A DNA stretch of 64,000 bases from G963666895 sp963666895 (lineage in GTDB: Bacteria > Desulfobacterota > Desulfovibrionia > Desulfovibrionales > Desulfovibrionaceae). The position numbers and the translations under genes are program-made. The stretch lies in NCBI GenBank assembly GCA_963666895.2, contig CAXXNS010000016.1, positions 310,001-374,000 of the forward strand, written 5' to 3'. The notes beneath the pieces were generated by a model that worked only from the letters and a program-made list of their open reading frames with translations, ran no database searches and was not told the DNA's origin. Shown piece by piece: positions 35,603 through 45,053 of the stretch (the first letter of the stretch is position 1; each line of letters begins with the position of its first letter).

Positions 35603-37642
35603 TTAGAACAACGACCAATTAGGTAAAGCAGTTGGTTCGAAATAATCAAGCGCCTCTTCAGTCAGAGCATCGCGTGTAATCTTGACTCGGTCTAGCAATC
35701 CAACATAAGGAAGACCGCCATTGGCTTCGCTTCCAATTAGGAAATCATACACTTCAGCGAAACGGACGCCGCCTTCGTATGGCATGGTTTCTTTCAGTTC
35801 ACCATCAACATAGAAGCGGAATTCGACAAAGGCTTCATGAGCTACAGCGATATGATGCCAGCCGCCATCATCAGGAATGGCTGCTTCTGAATGCGCATCA
35901 ATGATGCCAAAGGTTGTAACAGTGATAGTGCTGCCATTTGATCTATTAACAGCAGGATAATCAACACCATTTGCACTGGCGTAAGGAAGAGAATCTTCGT
36001 CGAAATTGTAAGCGACAACAGTGTCAGCCAAAGGCGCCTTGACATTAGCCGCATCGCTATCCAGATCAGAGGCGCCCAAAACGGCGTTGTGTACCCGTAC
36101 GCGATCCAACAATCCATACATAGCGCTTCCGCCGCTGTTATCAGAACCAATATTCAAAGCATTATATTGAACATCTTGGTTACCATTGGCTGTTTCTTTG
36201 TAATCAACTTGTTCACCATCAAAGAAGAATGCTACGCCTGCGCCGGGTTCCCATGCATAGGCGATATGATGCCAGGCGCCATCAGGCTCAACTACGTAAT
36301 CAGAAGTAACATCTTCGATGCCGAGGAAAGTCCATAAAAGGCTGCCGCCAGCGCCAAAACCGCATTTATAAGTGTTGCCATAACGCGCGATATCGGTATA
36401 ATCGGAGATCTCATCCAATTTTACCCATGCTTCAATCGTGATCGGACCATCTGTAATATTAAGTATTGGAGCCTCTTCATCCCGAACAATCAGGCCGCTA
36501 TTAGGAGCAGCAGACCGGTCGCCTGCTTGACCGGAAGGAGAATCAGCTACGCCAGCAGGAAATTCGCCGCCAATACGGAATGACAATGAGTAGCCATTTT
36601 GGCCCCCAATACCATAAGCAAAGAGAACCGCACGACTCACAACCTGATCGACTGCATTAAATTTCATCCAGGCTTCAAAGGTGAAATCTTCATCAATAAA
36701 CTGCATGATATCTTCTTCGTCAGTGAAGATAACCCGATCGTTGCCATCGAAATTCAGGGAGAAATCACCTTCATCGCCCGTAGGACTATCTGCGGTGAAT
36801 TGGGCGTAAGATTCTTCAGCTGTACTTGCAGTTAAACTAACTGCAGGAAGATCAGTAGCTGCGCTGTTCTGGTAAGGCATTGCGTTTTCGTCGAAACTGT
36901 AGGCAGCTACAGTATCAGATAACAAGCCTTTAGGAGCGGCTGCATCACTATCCAGATCGCCTGCTTCCAATACAGCATTATGAACGCGGAAACGGTCAAT
37001 CAAACCATAGAGAGGGCTTGTGCCAGCTTCGGAGGCGCCGATGCTGAGCAGGTTATTCTGTAATGCCCGGCCTGAGTTGGCTGTCTCTTTGTATTCAACC
37101 ATTTCACCATCAAAATAAAAGCTGACGCCTGCGCCCGGTTCCCAGGCTGCGGCAACGTGATGCCATTGGCCATCGGCTTCCATCGTGAAATCTGTTACGA
37201 CATCTTCTATAGCAAGAAACGTAAAAACAAAAGAATTACCTGAGAATCCCAGTTTATAGGAGATGCCATAGCGCATGATATCGCGGTATCCACCCAACTC
37301 ATCAGGTTTGATCCACGCTTCAATCGTCAAAGGACCACCCTCAAGAGCCAATGCAGTTGTAGCAGAATCATCAGCAATCAGGCCGCTATTCGCGCGAACG
37401 GAACGGTCGCCTGCGGCGCCGGAGGGGGAATCGGCTTCGCCAACCGGAACTGAAGCGGGATCAATAGCTATGCCGATGTTTGCGGTATAATTTCCACTAT
37501 TATCCGTTACTGTCGTCCCGCTGCCTTCGTTAAATTCCCACATGTACACATCCCCAATTTGCTGTGAGAACACTGACGGCGCTACTAATGCAACCACTAG
37601 TAATGCGCCTACAAAACGCCACTTCAAATTACTTTTTCTCAT
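35603..37642 (-). CDS. Secreted LamG/concanavalin-like repeat protein
   Basis: A 679-residue exported protein (signal peptide ends near VFSQQ). Two copies of a 190-210 residue unit begin SPSG-x-AGDRS and contain IEAW, WHHVAAAWEPGAGVSFYFDG and RVHNAVL. Between them is the first half of a different LamG domain (EDFTFEAWMKFNAV...GYSLSFRIGG). Its missing second half (GWHHIAVAHEAFVEFRFYVDG) occurs only at the C-terminus. The second unit thus appears nested inside that LamG domain. A carbohydrate- or surface-binding role is likely. The ATG at 37642 has AGGAGAGG 7 bases upstream. Confidence 0.82.
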   Translation of the reverse strand: MRKSNLKWRFVGALLVVALVAPSVFSQQIGDVYMWEFNEGSGTTVTDNSGNYTANIGIAIDPASVPVGEADSPSGAAGDRSVRANSGLIADDSATTALALEGGPLTIEAWIKPDELGGYRDIMRYGISYKLGFSGNSFVFTFLAIEDVVTDFTMEADGQWHHVAAAWEPGAGVSFYFDGEMVEYKETANSGRALQNNLLSIGASEAGTSPLYGLIDRFRVHNAVLEAGDLDSDAAAPKGLLSDTVAAYSFDENAMPYQNSAATDLPAVSLTASTAEESYAQFTADSPTGDEGDFSLNFDGNDRVIFTDEEDIMQFIDEDFTFEAWMKFNAVDQVVSRAVLFAYGIGGQNGYSLSFRIGGEFPAGVADSPSGQAGDRSAAPNSGLIVRDEEAPILNITDGPITIEAWVKLDEISDYTDIARYGNTYKCGFGAGGSLLWTFLGIEDVTSDYVVEPDGAWHHIAYAWEPGAGVAFFFDGEQVDYKETANGNQDVQYNALNIGSDNSGGSAMYGLLDRVRVHNAVLGASDLDSDAANVKAPLADTVVAYNFDEDSLPYASANGVDYPAVNRSNGSTITVTTFGIIDAHSEAAIPDDGGWHHIAVAHEAFVEFRFYVDGELKETMPYEGGVRFAEVYDFLIGSEANGGLPYVGLLDRVKITRDALTEEALDYFEPTALPNWSLF

Positions 37643-37985
37643 ACTCAAACCTCTCCTTTATAATAATAAAAACATTAAAGCGACATGTAAAAACACGTCG
37701 CGATAATTAAAAAAAAATTGTAATTCAACCAGTTTTTATAATTTTTATAAAAAGATCAAATAATCAAGAATAGAATTTTCCCCTACCTTAACTATAAAGT
37801 ATTTATACGTTATTACAAAAAAAACTCAAGTTCTTGCCTGAAATTTTCAATTCACGACAAATCCCCTATTACTTATAACAAAGAGAATAATAATGAGGTC
37901 AATTAATTATAAAGACCCTAGTCAGAATAAAAGTCAAGACATGCGCTTCAGAGGTTAACCTGCTATTGAATAAGTAGAAACAATA
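37643..37985. other. Upstream region of the LamG gene
   Basis: About 340 bases between two minus-strand genes. It contains a leader hairpin at 37680-37700 (GCGAC-TGT / ACA-GTCGC) some 40 bases before the start codon. TTGACT and TATAAT boxes (37932-37937 and 37906-37911) are spaced 20 bases apart, wider than ideal. No gene is visible. Confidence 0.45.
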
Positions 37986-39053
37986 TCAATTCGCCATTTC
38001 AGCGAATAATTTTTTGAAACAATCGACTGATTCAATAGCGGCTTCATTCTTCTTGTCGCCTTGGCCGTAATACTCTTTAACAAACGGAACCATACCGCAC
38101 CAGGTAGTATGAAGCATGCCGCGCATACGGATTGCGATTTCGCTGTTAGCGTCTTTGCGAAGCATATTAATCAATTGCAGTTGCCCCAAAGCGACCTCGG
38201 ATTTACGCCAGGGTGAGGAGACTACCTGAAAACCTTTGATGGCGAAAAAGGCGGCGGTCGGTTCGGCGCGTTCATAATGCCAATCGCATATCATGATATC
38301 TTTGGGAACCATATCAATCGCTGATTCGGTGTGGTTGGTACTGGCTTCCCATTTGCCAAGGCCGCTGATCTTACCTTCCAGAAAACGGTCACCCCACATC
38401 CACATAGTTTTACCGGATTTCTGAAGATGATCATGCAGCGCATTGACTTCATAGGCGAAAACTTCAGCAGCAGTTTTATCCTTACAACGCGGACAATCTT
38501 CATCAGCAATAATAAAAACTTCGTCCAATCCGACGTGCACCGCTTTAGATTCGCAGACTTCACTCAATTCATCGATAAGCGCAAACATTATCGGGTGTAC
38601 TTTTGGATGGTAGGGACAATAACTTCTGCAATATATATCTTTGTTGTCAGGATATTTCCCCGGCGTTTCGTCAAATTCAGGATAAGTACTGAGGAGATTG
38701 GAAGTATGCTTGGCCCATGACTGGTGACCAAAGCAATTGATCTGAGGGATCAATTCGATTTTCGCATCACGGCAAGCGGACACGATTTGTTTAACATCCT
38801 CACGACTTAAGGCTCTATCAGGAACCAGTTCGGGATGAGATTTATATTGATAACTATAGTCGAACTCCAATACCAGCGTATTGACGCCTTCTATAGGTAA
38901 GGCCTCTCTAATGAATTTCAAGCATAAAGGAAGGTCGCTCTTACCAGGCACGCCGAAATGTATCCCACGAACAGGAAGGACATCAGCATTACTAAAGGGT
39001 ACTAAGGCCATTGCGAAACAACACAGGATTACTTGCAACATAATTTTATTCAT
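37986..39053 (-). CDS. Secreted GH20-like glycoside hydrolase
   Basis: A 355-residue exported TIM-barrel hydrolase. The signal peptide is MNKIMLQVILCCFAMALVPFSNA. AVHVGLDEVF matches the H-[IV]-G-x-D-E signature of family 20 beta-hexosaminidases, where Asp and Glu are the polarising and acid/base pair. The preceding IELIPQINCFGHQSW and following MWMWGDRF segments fit the barrel strands. The second glycine of the signature is Leu here, and the usual N-terminal beta domain is missing, so the substrate may differ from hexosaminides. AGGAG precedes the ATG. Minus-strand neighbours are a gamma-glutamyltransferase upstream and the LamG gene downstream. Confidence 0.75.
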   Translation of the reverse strand: MNKIMLQVILCCFAMALVPFSNADVLPVRGIHFGVPGKSDLPLCLKFIREALPIEGVNTLVLEFDYSYQYKSHPELVPDRALSREDVKQIVSACRDAKIELIPQINCFGHQSWAKHTSNLLSTYPEFDETPGKYPDNKDIYCRSYCPYHPKVHPIMFALIDELSEVCESKAVHVGLDEVFIIADEDCPRCKDKTAAEVFAYEVNALHDHLQKSGKTMWMWGDRFLEGKISGLGKWEASTNHTESAIDMVPKDIMICDWHYERAEPTAAFFAIKGFQVVSSPWRKSEVALGQLQLINMLRKDANSEIAIRMRGMLHTTWCGMVPFVKEYYGQGDKKNEAAIESVDCFKKLFAEMAN

Positions 39054-39093
39054 GAGAAACTCCTAGTTATTCTCTTGCAAATATTTGACTACT

Positions 39094-40881
39094 CTAATAT
39101 CCAACAGCTGAACCGTCTTTCCGTGGATCCGATCCAGCGAAATACCGCATCGGTTCATCTGCGCGCCAGATAGCCTGATAGCCGCCATACATACCAGTGT
39201 TCCGTGAAGTTATTTTATGCCCCAACGCTTCTAATTTCTGAGCAACCTCATCAGAAACCCCGGCTTCTAATCCAACGCTGCCGCCATCTTGCATTGCGCC
39301 GCCCCAGGGATTTGAACTGCCGAAATGCTGTATACGCGGCTGCTCGCCAGCCTGTTGGGGAGAAAGCCCGTAATCGATCATATTCATTAGCACCTGCGCA
39401 TGACCTTGAGGCTGCATGTCGCCTCCCATAACGCCAAAAGCGCATTGAGGCCGCCCATCCCTGGTCACAAAACCGGGGATGATGGTATGAAATGGACGTT
39501 TATGCGGTTTGAGAGCATTGCGATGTTTAGGATCGAGGCTGAAAGCGCGCCCACGGTTTTGCAGACAGAAGCCAAGTCCGTCAGGCGTCTCCCGCGATCC
39601 CCAACCCCAATAGATGCTCTGAATCAAAGAGACCATATTTCCTTCAGCATCTGAAGCGCAGAGGTAAATTGTATCGTTGGAACCATCTAACGAACCGGGT
39701 TTAACATCAACTGATGCGCGTAATGGATCAATCAGTTTAGCCCGCTCTTGGCCATATTCTCGCGAGATAAGAGTTTTTAGCGGGACGTCAGCGTGATCCA
39801 TATCGGCGTAATATACGGAACGGTCTTCGAAAGCCAGTTTTTTGGCTTCGATAAGAAGGTGCAATTGTTCCGCCGAATTGGGCTGCATTGAGCCTATATC
39901 AAAAGTTTCGAGCATATTCAGCATCTGTAATGCCGCGATGCCCTGACCGTTGGGAGGAATTTCCCAGACATCATAACCACGGTAGTTGCTAGAGACCGGA
40001 TCTACCCAAGTCGCTTGATGTTCGGCAAAATCCCGTTTGGAGAAATAGCCGCCCCGTTCTTTAGAGTAGCGCACGATCCGGTCGGCGATTTCCCCATTGT
40101 AGAATTCACCCGCTCCGTTTTTCATGAGGATTTCATAAAAACGGGAGATATCCTGATTTGAAAAAATTTGTCCATACTTTGGGGGTTTTCCGTTTTTAAG
40201 ATATGTTTGGGCCGCATTGGGATAATCACTAAACGCGCTTGCAGCGCCGCTAAAATATCCTCCTATAATCTCAGTAACAACGAAACCCTCTCGCGCATAC
40301 TGCGCAGCAGGCGCCAGAAGATCATTGAATGATAATTTCCCCAATCTTTGTTGAAGGGCGCCCCACCCGCTGACGCATCCGGGAACAGACCATGTGTGAG
40401 GCCCTGTCTCAGGAAGGTTGGTCGAGTAACCCAGTTTTTTCGCTTCATTGAGGTTCCAGGCGTATGGGGAACGTCCACTGGCATTGAGACCATAGAGTTT
40501 TTTATCTTTCTCGATCCATGCTGTAGCAAACAGATCCCCACCGGGACCGCAACTCATCGGTTCGACAACGCCCATCATGGCGCTCATGGCGATCGCGGCA
40601 TCAACTGCGTTGCCTCCGGATTTGAGGATATCTACTCCTACCGTTGATGCGATTGATTGACTGGTCGCGCAGACGCCGCGTCGGCAAGCCACGCTAGAGC
40701 GTTCGCGGTTGCGGCCAGTCAAACGGTTGTGGTCAATAATTGCCGGTTTACCCACTATGTTTTCACCCTTTACCTGATTCGCATTCTCTTCTTGCGATAA
40801 AGTAGTAGAGAATGATTGTGGATTCAATTTTGACGCCAGTCCTATTCCCATACCAGTCAGAAAGAAATTTCGCCGCTTCAT
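39094..40881 (-). CDS. Gamma-glutamyltransferase (glutathione hydrolase), Tat-exported
   Basis: A 595-residue N-terminal-nucleophile enzyme that cleaves gamma-glutamyl bonds of glutathione-like compounds. The large-subunit region has RRGVCATSQSIASTVG, GGNAVDAAIAMSAMMGVVEPMSCGPGGD and NASGRSPY. Self-cleavage is expected before the Thr in NDTIYLCASDAEGNMVSLIQS (about residue 394). The N-terminus KRRNFFLTGMGIGLAS resembles a Tat signal. It is divergent from the symporter gene and 40 bases upstream of the GH20-like gene on the same strand. With the importer genes next door it could feed gamma-glutamyl products to uptake. Confidence 0.92.
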   Translation of the reverse strand: MKRRNFFLTGMGIGLASKLNPQSFSTTLSQEENANQVKGENIVGKPAIIDHNRLTGRNRERSSVACRRGVCATSQSIASTVGVDILKSGGNAVDAAIAMSAMMGVVEPMSCGPGGDLFATAWIEKDKKLYGLNASGRSPYAWNLNEAKKLGYSTNLPETGPHTWSVPGCVSGWGALQQRLGKLSFNDLLAPAAQYAREGFVVTEIIGGYFSGAASAFSDYPNAAQTYLKNGKPPKYGQIFSNQDISRFYEILMKNGAGEFYNGEIADRIVRYSKERGGYFSKRDFAEHQATWVDPVSSNYRGYDVWEIPPNGQGIAALQMLNMLETFDIGSMQPNSAEQLHLLIEAKKLAFEDRSVYYADMDHADVPLKTLISREYGQERAKLIDPLRASVDVKPGSLDGSNDTIYLCASDAEGNMVSLIQSIYWGWGSRETPDGLGFCLQNRGRAFSLDPKHRNALKPHKRPFHTIIPGFVTRDGRPQCAFGVMGGDMQPQGHAQVLMNMIDYGLSPQQAGEQPRIQHFGSSNPWGGAMQDGGSVGLEAGVSDEVAQKLEALGHKITSRNTGMYGGYQAIWRADEPMRYFAGSDPRKDGSAVGY

Positions 40882-41090
40882 TGATCTTAACCTTTCTTTG
40901 AATCTACTTTACCACCAATCGCTCTAAGCCATTACAGAATTCGCTATCACATTTAATATGTATTTGAACCATACCACCAATACCAAAAATGAGAAAGTTG
41001 ATCAATGGCGCTTGACGGATATGGGGTAGCAATAGGAGCATACATCAGCATATTTTGCAAAACTAAAACAATTAAATAAATAATATTATT

Positions 41091-42530
41091 ATGGAACCAA
41101 CAAGTTTAATTATTCTCGCCATATATTTCCTGATGCTGATCGGCATCGGCCTATGGTTTTCAAAGAAGCAGAAATCAGTCAACGATTTTTTCCTGGCTGG
41201 CAACTCAATCCCGGCATGGGCCGCTATGGCGGCGGTAGTCGCTACAGAAACCAGCGCCGTAACATTCATAGGCGCTCCAGCCATGACATTTAAGGACGGC
41301 GGCGATATGTCGTTTCTTCAAGTGGCCCTGGGATACATTCTGGCGCGGGTAATTCTATCGCTCTATTTTTTGCCTAAATTTTTCTCACACGAGATTGTAA
41401 CCATATATTCATACCTGGGCATCCGCTTTGGCAAGAGGTCGCAGAAAATCTCAGGCATCTTTTTTTTCATTACCCGCGCCCTGGCCTCCGGCATCCGGCA
41501 TTATGCTGCGGCTTTAGTTATATCCAGCGTATTCGGCTATGATTTGATGACGGCTATCATTCTAACCGGCCTGATATCATTCGTTTACGCAGCGCTGGGC
41601 GGCATATCTGCTGTTATATGGACCGAAGTAGTTCAGTTATTAGTTATGATCACAGGTGGATTACTGGGTTTCTATTATCTGCTGCAACTGATACCCGGCG
41701 GATGGCCGCAAATTATGGAGACGGCGCATAATACCGGAAAAATGGATATGATTCACTGGGATTGGGGCGGCGATGGTCAATACTCGCTGTTGATTGGCGT
41801 CTTGGCTGGAACCTGCTTAAGCCTGGCATCGCATGGCGCTGATCAAGACCTAGTTCAACGCCTCTTATCATGCAAATCATTACGCAGCGCCCAATCGGCT
41901 ATGGTATGGAGCGGCTTATTCGTCTTCTGCCAGTTCGCCTTCTTCTTATTTCTTGGAATCATGCTCTTTACGTTTTTCGGAGCACTCCCTGAAGAGATAA
42001 CCAAGACCGATGAAATTTTTCCATACTTCGCAGCGCAGCACATGCCGCACTGGGCGGCTGGCTTGGTAATCGCGGCGATACTGTCAGCAGCATTATCGAG
42101 CACTGCGTCCGCCCTGAACTCTCTTTCATCTACATCGGTTAATGATTTTGTATTGACCATACTGAAAAATCCCCCTAAGGGGAAAAGGTTAGTGATGATT
42201 TCCCGCTGTTTCACCGTTTTCTGGATGGTGGTATTAATCATTATCGCCATACTGGCCAGTGGATCAGATAGCATCCTTCAGACAGGATTAACCATTCCCG
42301 GTTATACTTCAGGCAGTTTACTGGCCGCTTTCTTACTCGGCATCTTCACCCGGTTAAAAAACGAAACGGCATTATCCATCGGCATGTTCATGGGAGTAGC
42401 GGTAGTTCTGACCATATCGTTATGCGGCGTCTTCTGGACATGGTTCGTCCCCGCTGGTACTTTAACTACAATGCTGACAGCATTCGCTATTGACAGGTTT
42501 TTCCCAAATGCTGAAAGAGAAATACAGTGA
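41091..42530 (+). CDS. Sodium:solute symporter (SSS family)
   Basis: A 479-residue membrane transporter with about 13 helices. The N-terminal FWFSKKQ-like stretch, FFLAGNSIPAWAAMAAVVATETSAVTF (41187-41267) and the later SAALSSTASALNSLSSTSVNDF (42087-42152) are standard SSS features, including the Ser/Thr-rich Na+ site on helix 8. Substrate cannot be told from sequence; neighbours suggest an amino acid, peptide-derived or sugar compound. The stop overlaps the GTG start of the next gene (GTGA), indicating translational coupling. The Shine-Dalgarno is poor. Confidence 0.9.
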   Translation: MEPTSLIILAIYFLMLIGIGLWFSKKQKSVNDFFLAGNSIPAWAAMAAVVATETSAVTFIGAPAMTFKDGGDMSFLQVALGYILARVILSLYFLPKFFSHEIVTIYSYLGIRFGKRSQKISGIFFFITRALASGIRHYAAALVISSVFGYDLMTAIILTGLISFVYAALGGISAVIWTEVVQLLVMITGGLLGFYYLLQLIPGGWPQIMETAHNTGKMDMIHWDWGGDGQYSLLIGVLAGTCLSLASHGADQDLVQRLLSCKSLRSAQSAMVWSGLFVFCQFAFFLFLGIMLFTFFGALPEEITKTDEIFPYFAAQHMPHWAAGLVIAAILSAALSSTASALNSLSSTSVNDFVLTILKNPPKGKRLVMISRCFTVFWMVVLIIIAILASGSDSILQTGLTIPGYTSGSLLAAFLLGIFTRLKNETALSIGMFMGVAVVLTISLCGVFWTWFVPAGTLTTMLTAFAIDRFFPNAEREIQ

Positions 42531-44119
42531 ACTTAACCGGCCATCAGTCGCGACGCTCTTTTTTATTATCATGCAGCGCATCAGCATTAACTATGGGTTG
42601 CGGCGCCGTGCGTTCGGGCGACGGTTTCTATATGCTTCCAGACCAACCAGATACGCTAACATTGTACGATATCGCCGATCCGCCAACCCTTGATCCAGCG
42701 CGGTCCTGGGGATTCCTGGATGGCAGGTTGACGGGTTTAATCTTTTCCAACCTGATCCGCTTCGACCATCAAGCCAAACTCACTCCCGATCTCGCCAGCC
42801 AATGGAATGTATCAAATGACGGGCTGAATTATCATTTCAAATTGAATCCTGCGGCGAGATTCTCTAATGGCCGCCCGTTAACAGCCAATGACGTCCGTTA
42901 TTCATTTGAGCGGGTGCGAGATCCCAAGGTCGCCTCTCCATCCGGTTGGGTAATTGAACGAATCTCACAGATCAACATTATTGATGACCACACCATCGAA
43001 CTACAACTAAAAGAGCCGTTCGCTCCATTCATAAATCTATTAGCCATGCCAGCAGCCTCAATCGTTCCCAAAGAAGAGATTGCAAAATGCGAGCAGCAAG
43101 AAATCCCCTTTGGAGAGCACCCCATCGGCAGCGGCCCCTGGCTGCTTAAGGAATGGCTTCACGACCAGCATATCCTATTCGAGCGCAATAACGCATATTG
43201 GTCTCAAAAACCCAAATTGGGTAAATTCAAAATCCAGATCATCAGCAATCCATTCACAGCTATTGCAGAATTTGAAACGGGACGTCTGGCAGCCATCAAC
43301 CCGATCCCGATAGTAGAGATTCCCCGCTGGCGCAGCCACCCGCAGTGGCGGGATTACACCCATCGCGCACAGACATTGAATACCGATATGATTATCTTTA
43401 ATTGCCAGCGCGCTCCCTTAAACAAGGTAAAGGTGCGTCAGGCGTTATGTCAGGCGGTTGACGCGGAACTATTGCTGGAATGCGTCCGCGAAGGCGCGGG
43501 GAGCAATAGCGCCGGTCCGATCCCCCCTGGATTGGATGGCAATCAATCCCAAATATCCCAACTAATGAATAATGCCGAAATTGATCAAACGCTAGATCAA
43601 TCAGGCTTGCTGGAACGGGGCGTCGACCTGATTATGCCTGCGCGGGAAAATTTCACCCGTACTACCGGAGAAGCAATCCAGGCTATCTGGAAACAAACCG
43701 GCATCCCGGTAAGGCTGCGCCGTTTGGAATGGGTAACTTACCGGCAAGCGTTGCGTGAAGGAAAATTCGACGCCGCCTACCGGGGCTGGTTCGCCGACTA
43801 TCCCGACGGCGATAATTTCCTGCATCCCCTGTTTCATTCGTCTCAAATCGGGCAGGGCAATATGTCGCGCTTCGCTGATGCGGAAACCGATCAACTCATA
43901 GAGCAATCGCAACGCGAGTTTGACCAGCAGTCCAGAAAAACACTGCTGCAAAAAGCCAACAGTATGGTATACCAAAAAGCCCCGGCGCTGTTCTTATGGC
44001 ATCAAGCCAAGTATATTGTTTCCCAACCGTGGCTGCGCGGTTACAGCGAGCCGCTGATTTTTAATGGAACCCGTTTTTTAGAAGAAGAAATAGTTCTTCC
44101 AAAACCAGTTGGAGCCTGA
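42527..44119 (+). CDS. ABC transporter substrate-binding protein, family 5 (peptide/nickel type)
   Basis: A 530-residue extracytoplasmic binding lipoprotein. The start GTG overlaps the symporter stop by four bases. The N-terminus SRRSFLLSCSASALTMGCG combines a twin-arginine pattern with a lipobox (LTMGC). DIADPPTLDPARSWG, FSNGRPLTANDVRYSFERV and the conserved C-terminal YRGWFADYPDGDNFLHPL are typical of DppA/OppA-like proteins. It is followed by its two permease genes. The exact ligand is unknown; short peptides are most likely. Confidence 0.93.
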   Translation: MNLTGHQSRRSFLLSCSASALTMGCGAVRSGDGFYMLPDQPDTLTLYDIADPPTLDPARSWGFLDGRLTGLIFSNLIRFDHQAKLTPDLASQWNVSNDGLNYHFKLNPAARFSNGRPLTANDVRYSFERVRDPKVASPSGWVIERISQINIIDDHTIELQLKEPFAPFINLLAMPAASIVPKEEIAKCEQQEIPFGEHPIGSGPWLLKEWLHDQHILFERNNAYWSQKPKLGKFKIQIISNPFTAIAEFETGRLAAINPIPIVEIPRWRSHPQWRDYTHRAQTLNTDMIIFNCQRAPLNKVKVRQALCQAVDAELLLECVREGAGSNSAGPIPPGLDGNQSQISQLMNNAEIDQTLDQSGLLERGVDLIMPARENFTRTTGEAIQAIWKQTGIPVRLRRLEWVTYRQALREGKFDAAYRGWFADYPDGDNFLHPLFHSSQIGQGNMSRFADAETDQLIEQSQREFDQQSRKTLLQKANSMVYQKAPALFLWHQAKYIVSQPWLRGYSEPLIFNGTRFLEEEIVLPKPVGA

Positions 44120-44123
44120 TGCA

Positions 44124-45053
44124 ATGGGAACATATCTTATAAGAAGATTACTATGGATGATTCCCGTCATGCTGGGCGTGGTCACCATCACCTTTTTTCT
44201 GGGACGGTTAGCGCCGGGCGATCCAGCCGACGCTATGGCCGGACAACGCGCCAGCGAAGAGCAACGCCAATTGATCACCGAAAGATACGGTTTCGACAAA
44301 CCGCTTTATATCCAATACGGAAAATATCTTCTCAACCTGCTGCGCGGCGACCTGGGTTTGTCGTATGACAGCCATCGGCCAGTAACAGAAATCATTATGG
44401 AGCGCTTCCCCTATACCGCCAAATTGGCCATCAGCGCCATGATAGTGGCGGTCTTGCTTGGAGTCAGCGCCGGATTAGCCTCCGCATTAATGCCCAATAC
44501 CTGGGTAGACCGGTTAGCTATGGTCTTTTCGCTGATAGGCATTTCAACGCCGGTTTTCTGGCTGGGCTTGTTGCTGATGTATATTGTCAGTATGCGCTTG
44601 CAATGGCTTCCGCCATCGGGCTATGGCAATGGGGGCGTACAATATTTAATCCTGCCTGCTATAGCGCTCGGCGCCCAATCAATCGCCTTTCTAGCCAGAA
44701 TGACCCGCGCCAGCATGTTGGAAGTATTAAGCGAAGATTATCTGCAAACCGCCCGCGCCAAGGGCGCCTCTGAGTTTCGGGTAGTAACCAAACACGCCTT
44801 CGCTAACGCCATCATTCCGGTTATAACCATTATCGGGCTGGATTTCGCCAGTTACCTCTCCGGTTCAGTATTAACCGAAAAAGTATTTTCCTGGCCCGGA
44901 TTAGGTCGTCATCTGGTGATCGCCATCAATCAACGCGACTATCCGGTCATTAACGGCACGGTATTATTTTTCTGCGCCATATTCATCGCCATCAATTTAA
45001 TCGTAGATTTTCTTTATGCGTATTTTGATCCACGCATCCGGTACGACCAATGA
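44124..45053 (+). CDS. ABC transporter permease, DppB-like
   Basis: A 309-residue inner-membrane permease of the peptide/nickel ABC family. The N-terminal MGTYLIRRLLWMIPVMLGVVT is characteristic. The TARAKGASEFRVVTKHAFANA loop (44743-44814) is the EAA-type contact for the ATPase. About six membrane helices are present. The ATG at 44124 follows the binding-protein stop by four bases (GGAG Shine-Dalgarno inside the preceding gene). It overlaps the next permease by ATGA. Confidence 0.93.
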   Translation: MGTYLIRRLLWMIPVMLGVVTITFFLGRLAPGDPADAMAGQRASEEQRQLITERYGFDKPLYIQYGKYLLNLLRGDLGLSYDSHRPVTEIIMERFPYTAKLAISAMIVAVLLGVSAGLASALMPNTWVDRLAMVFSLIGISTPVFWLGLLLMYIVSMRLQWLPPSGYGNGGVQYLILPAIALGAQSIAFLARMTRASMLEVLSEDYLQTARAKGASEFRVVTKHAFANAIIPVITIIGLDFASYLSGSVLTEKVFSWPGLGRHLVIAINQRDYPVINGTVLFFCAIFIAINLIVDFLYAYFDPRIRYDQ

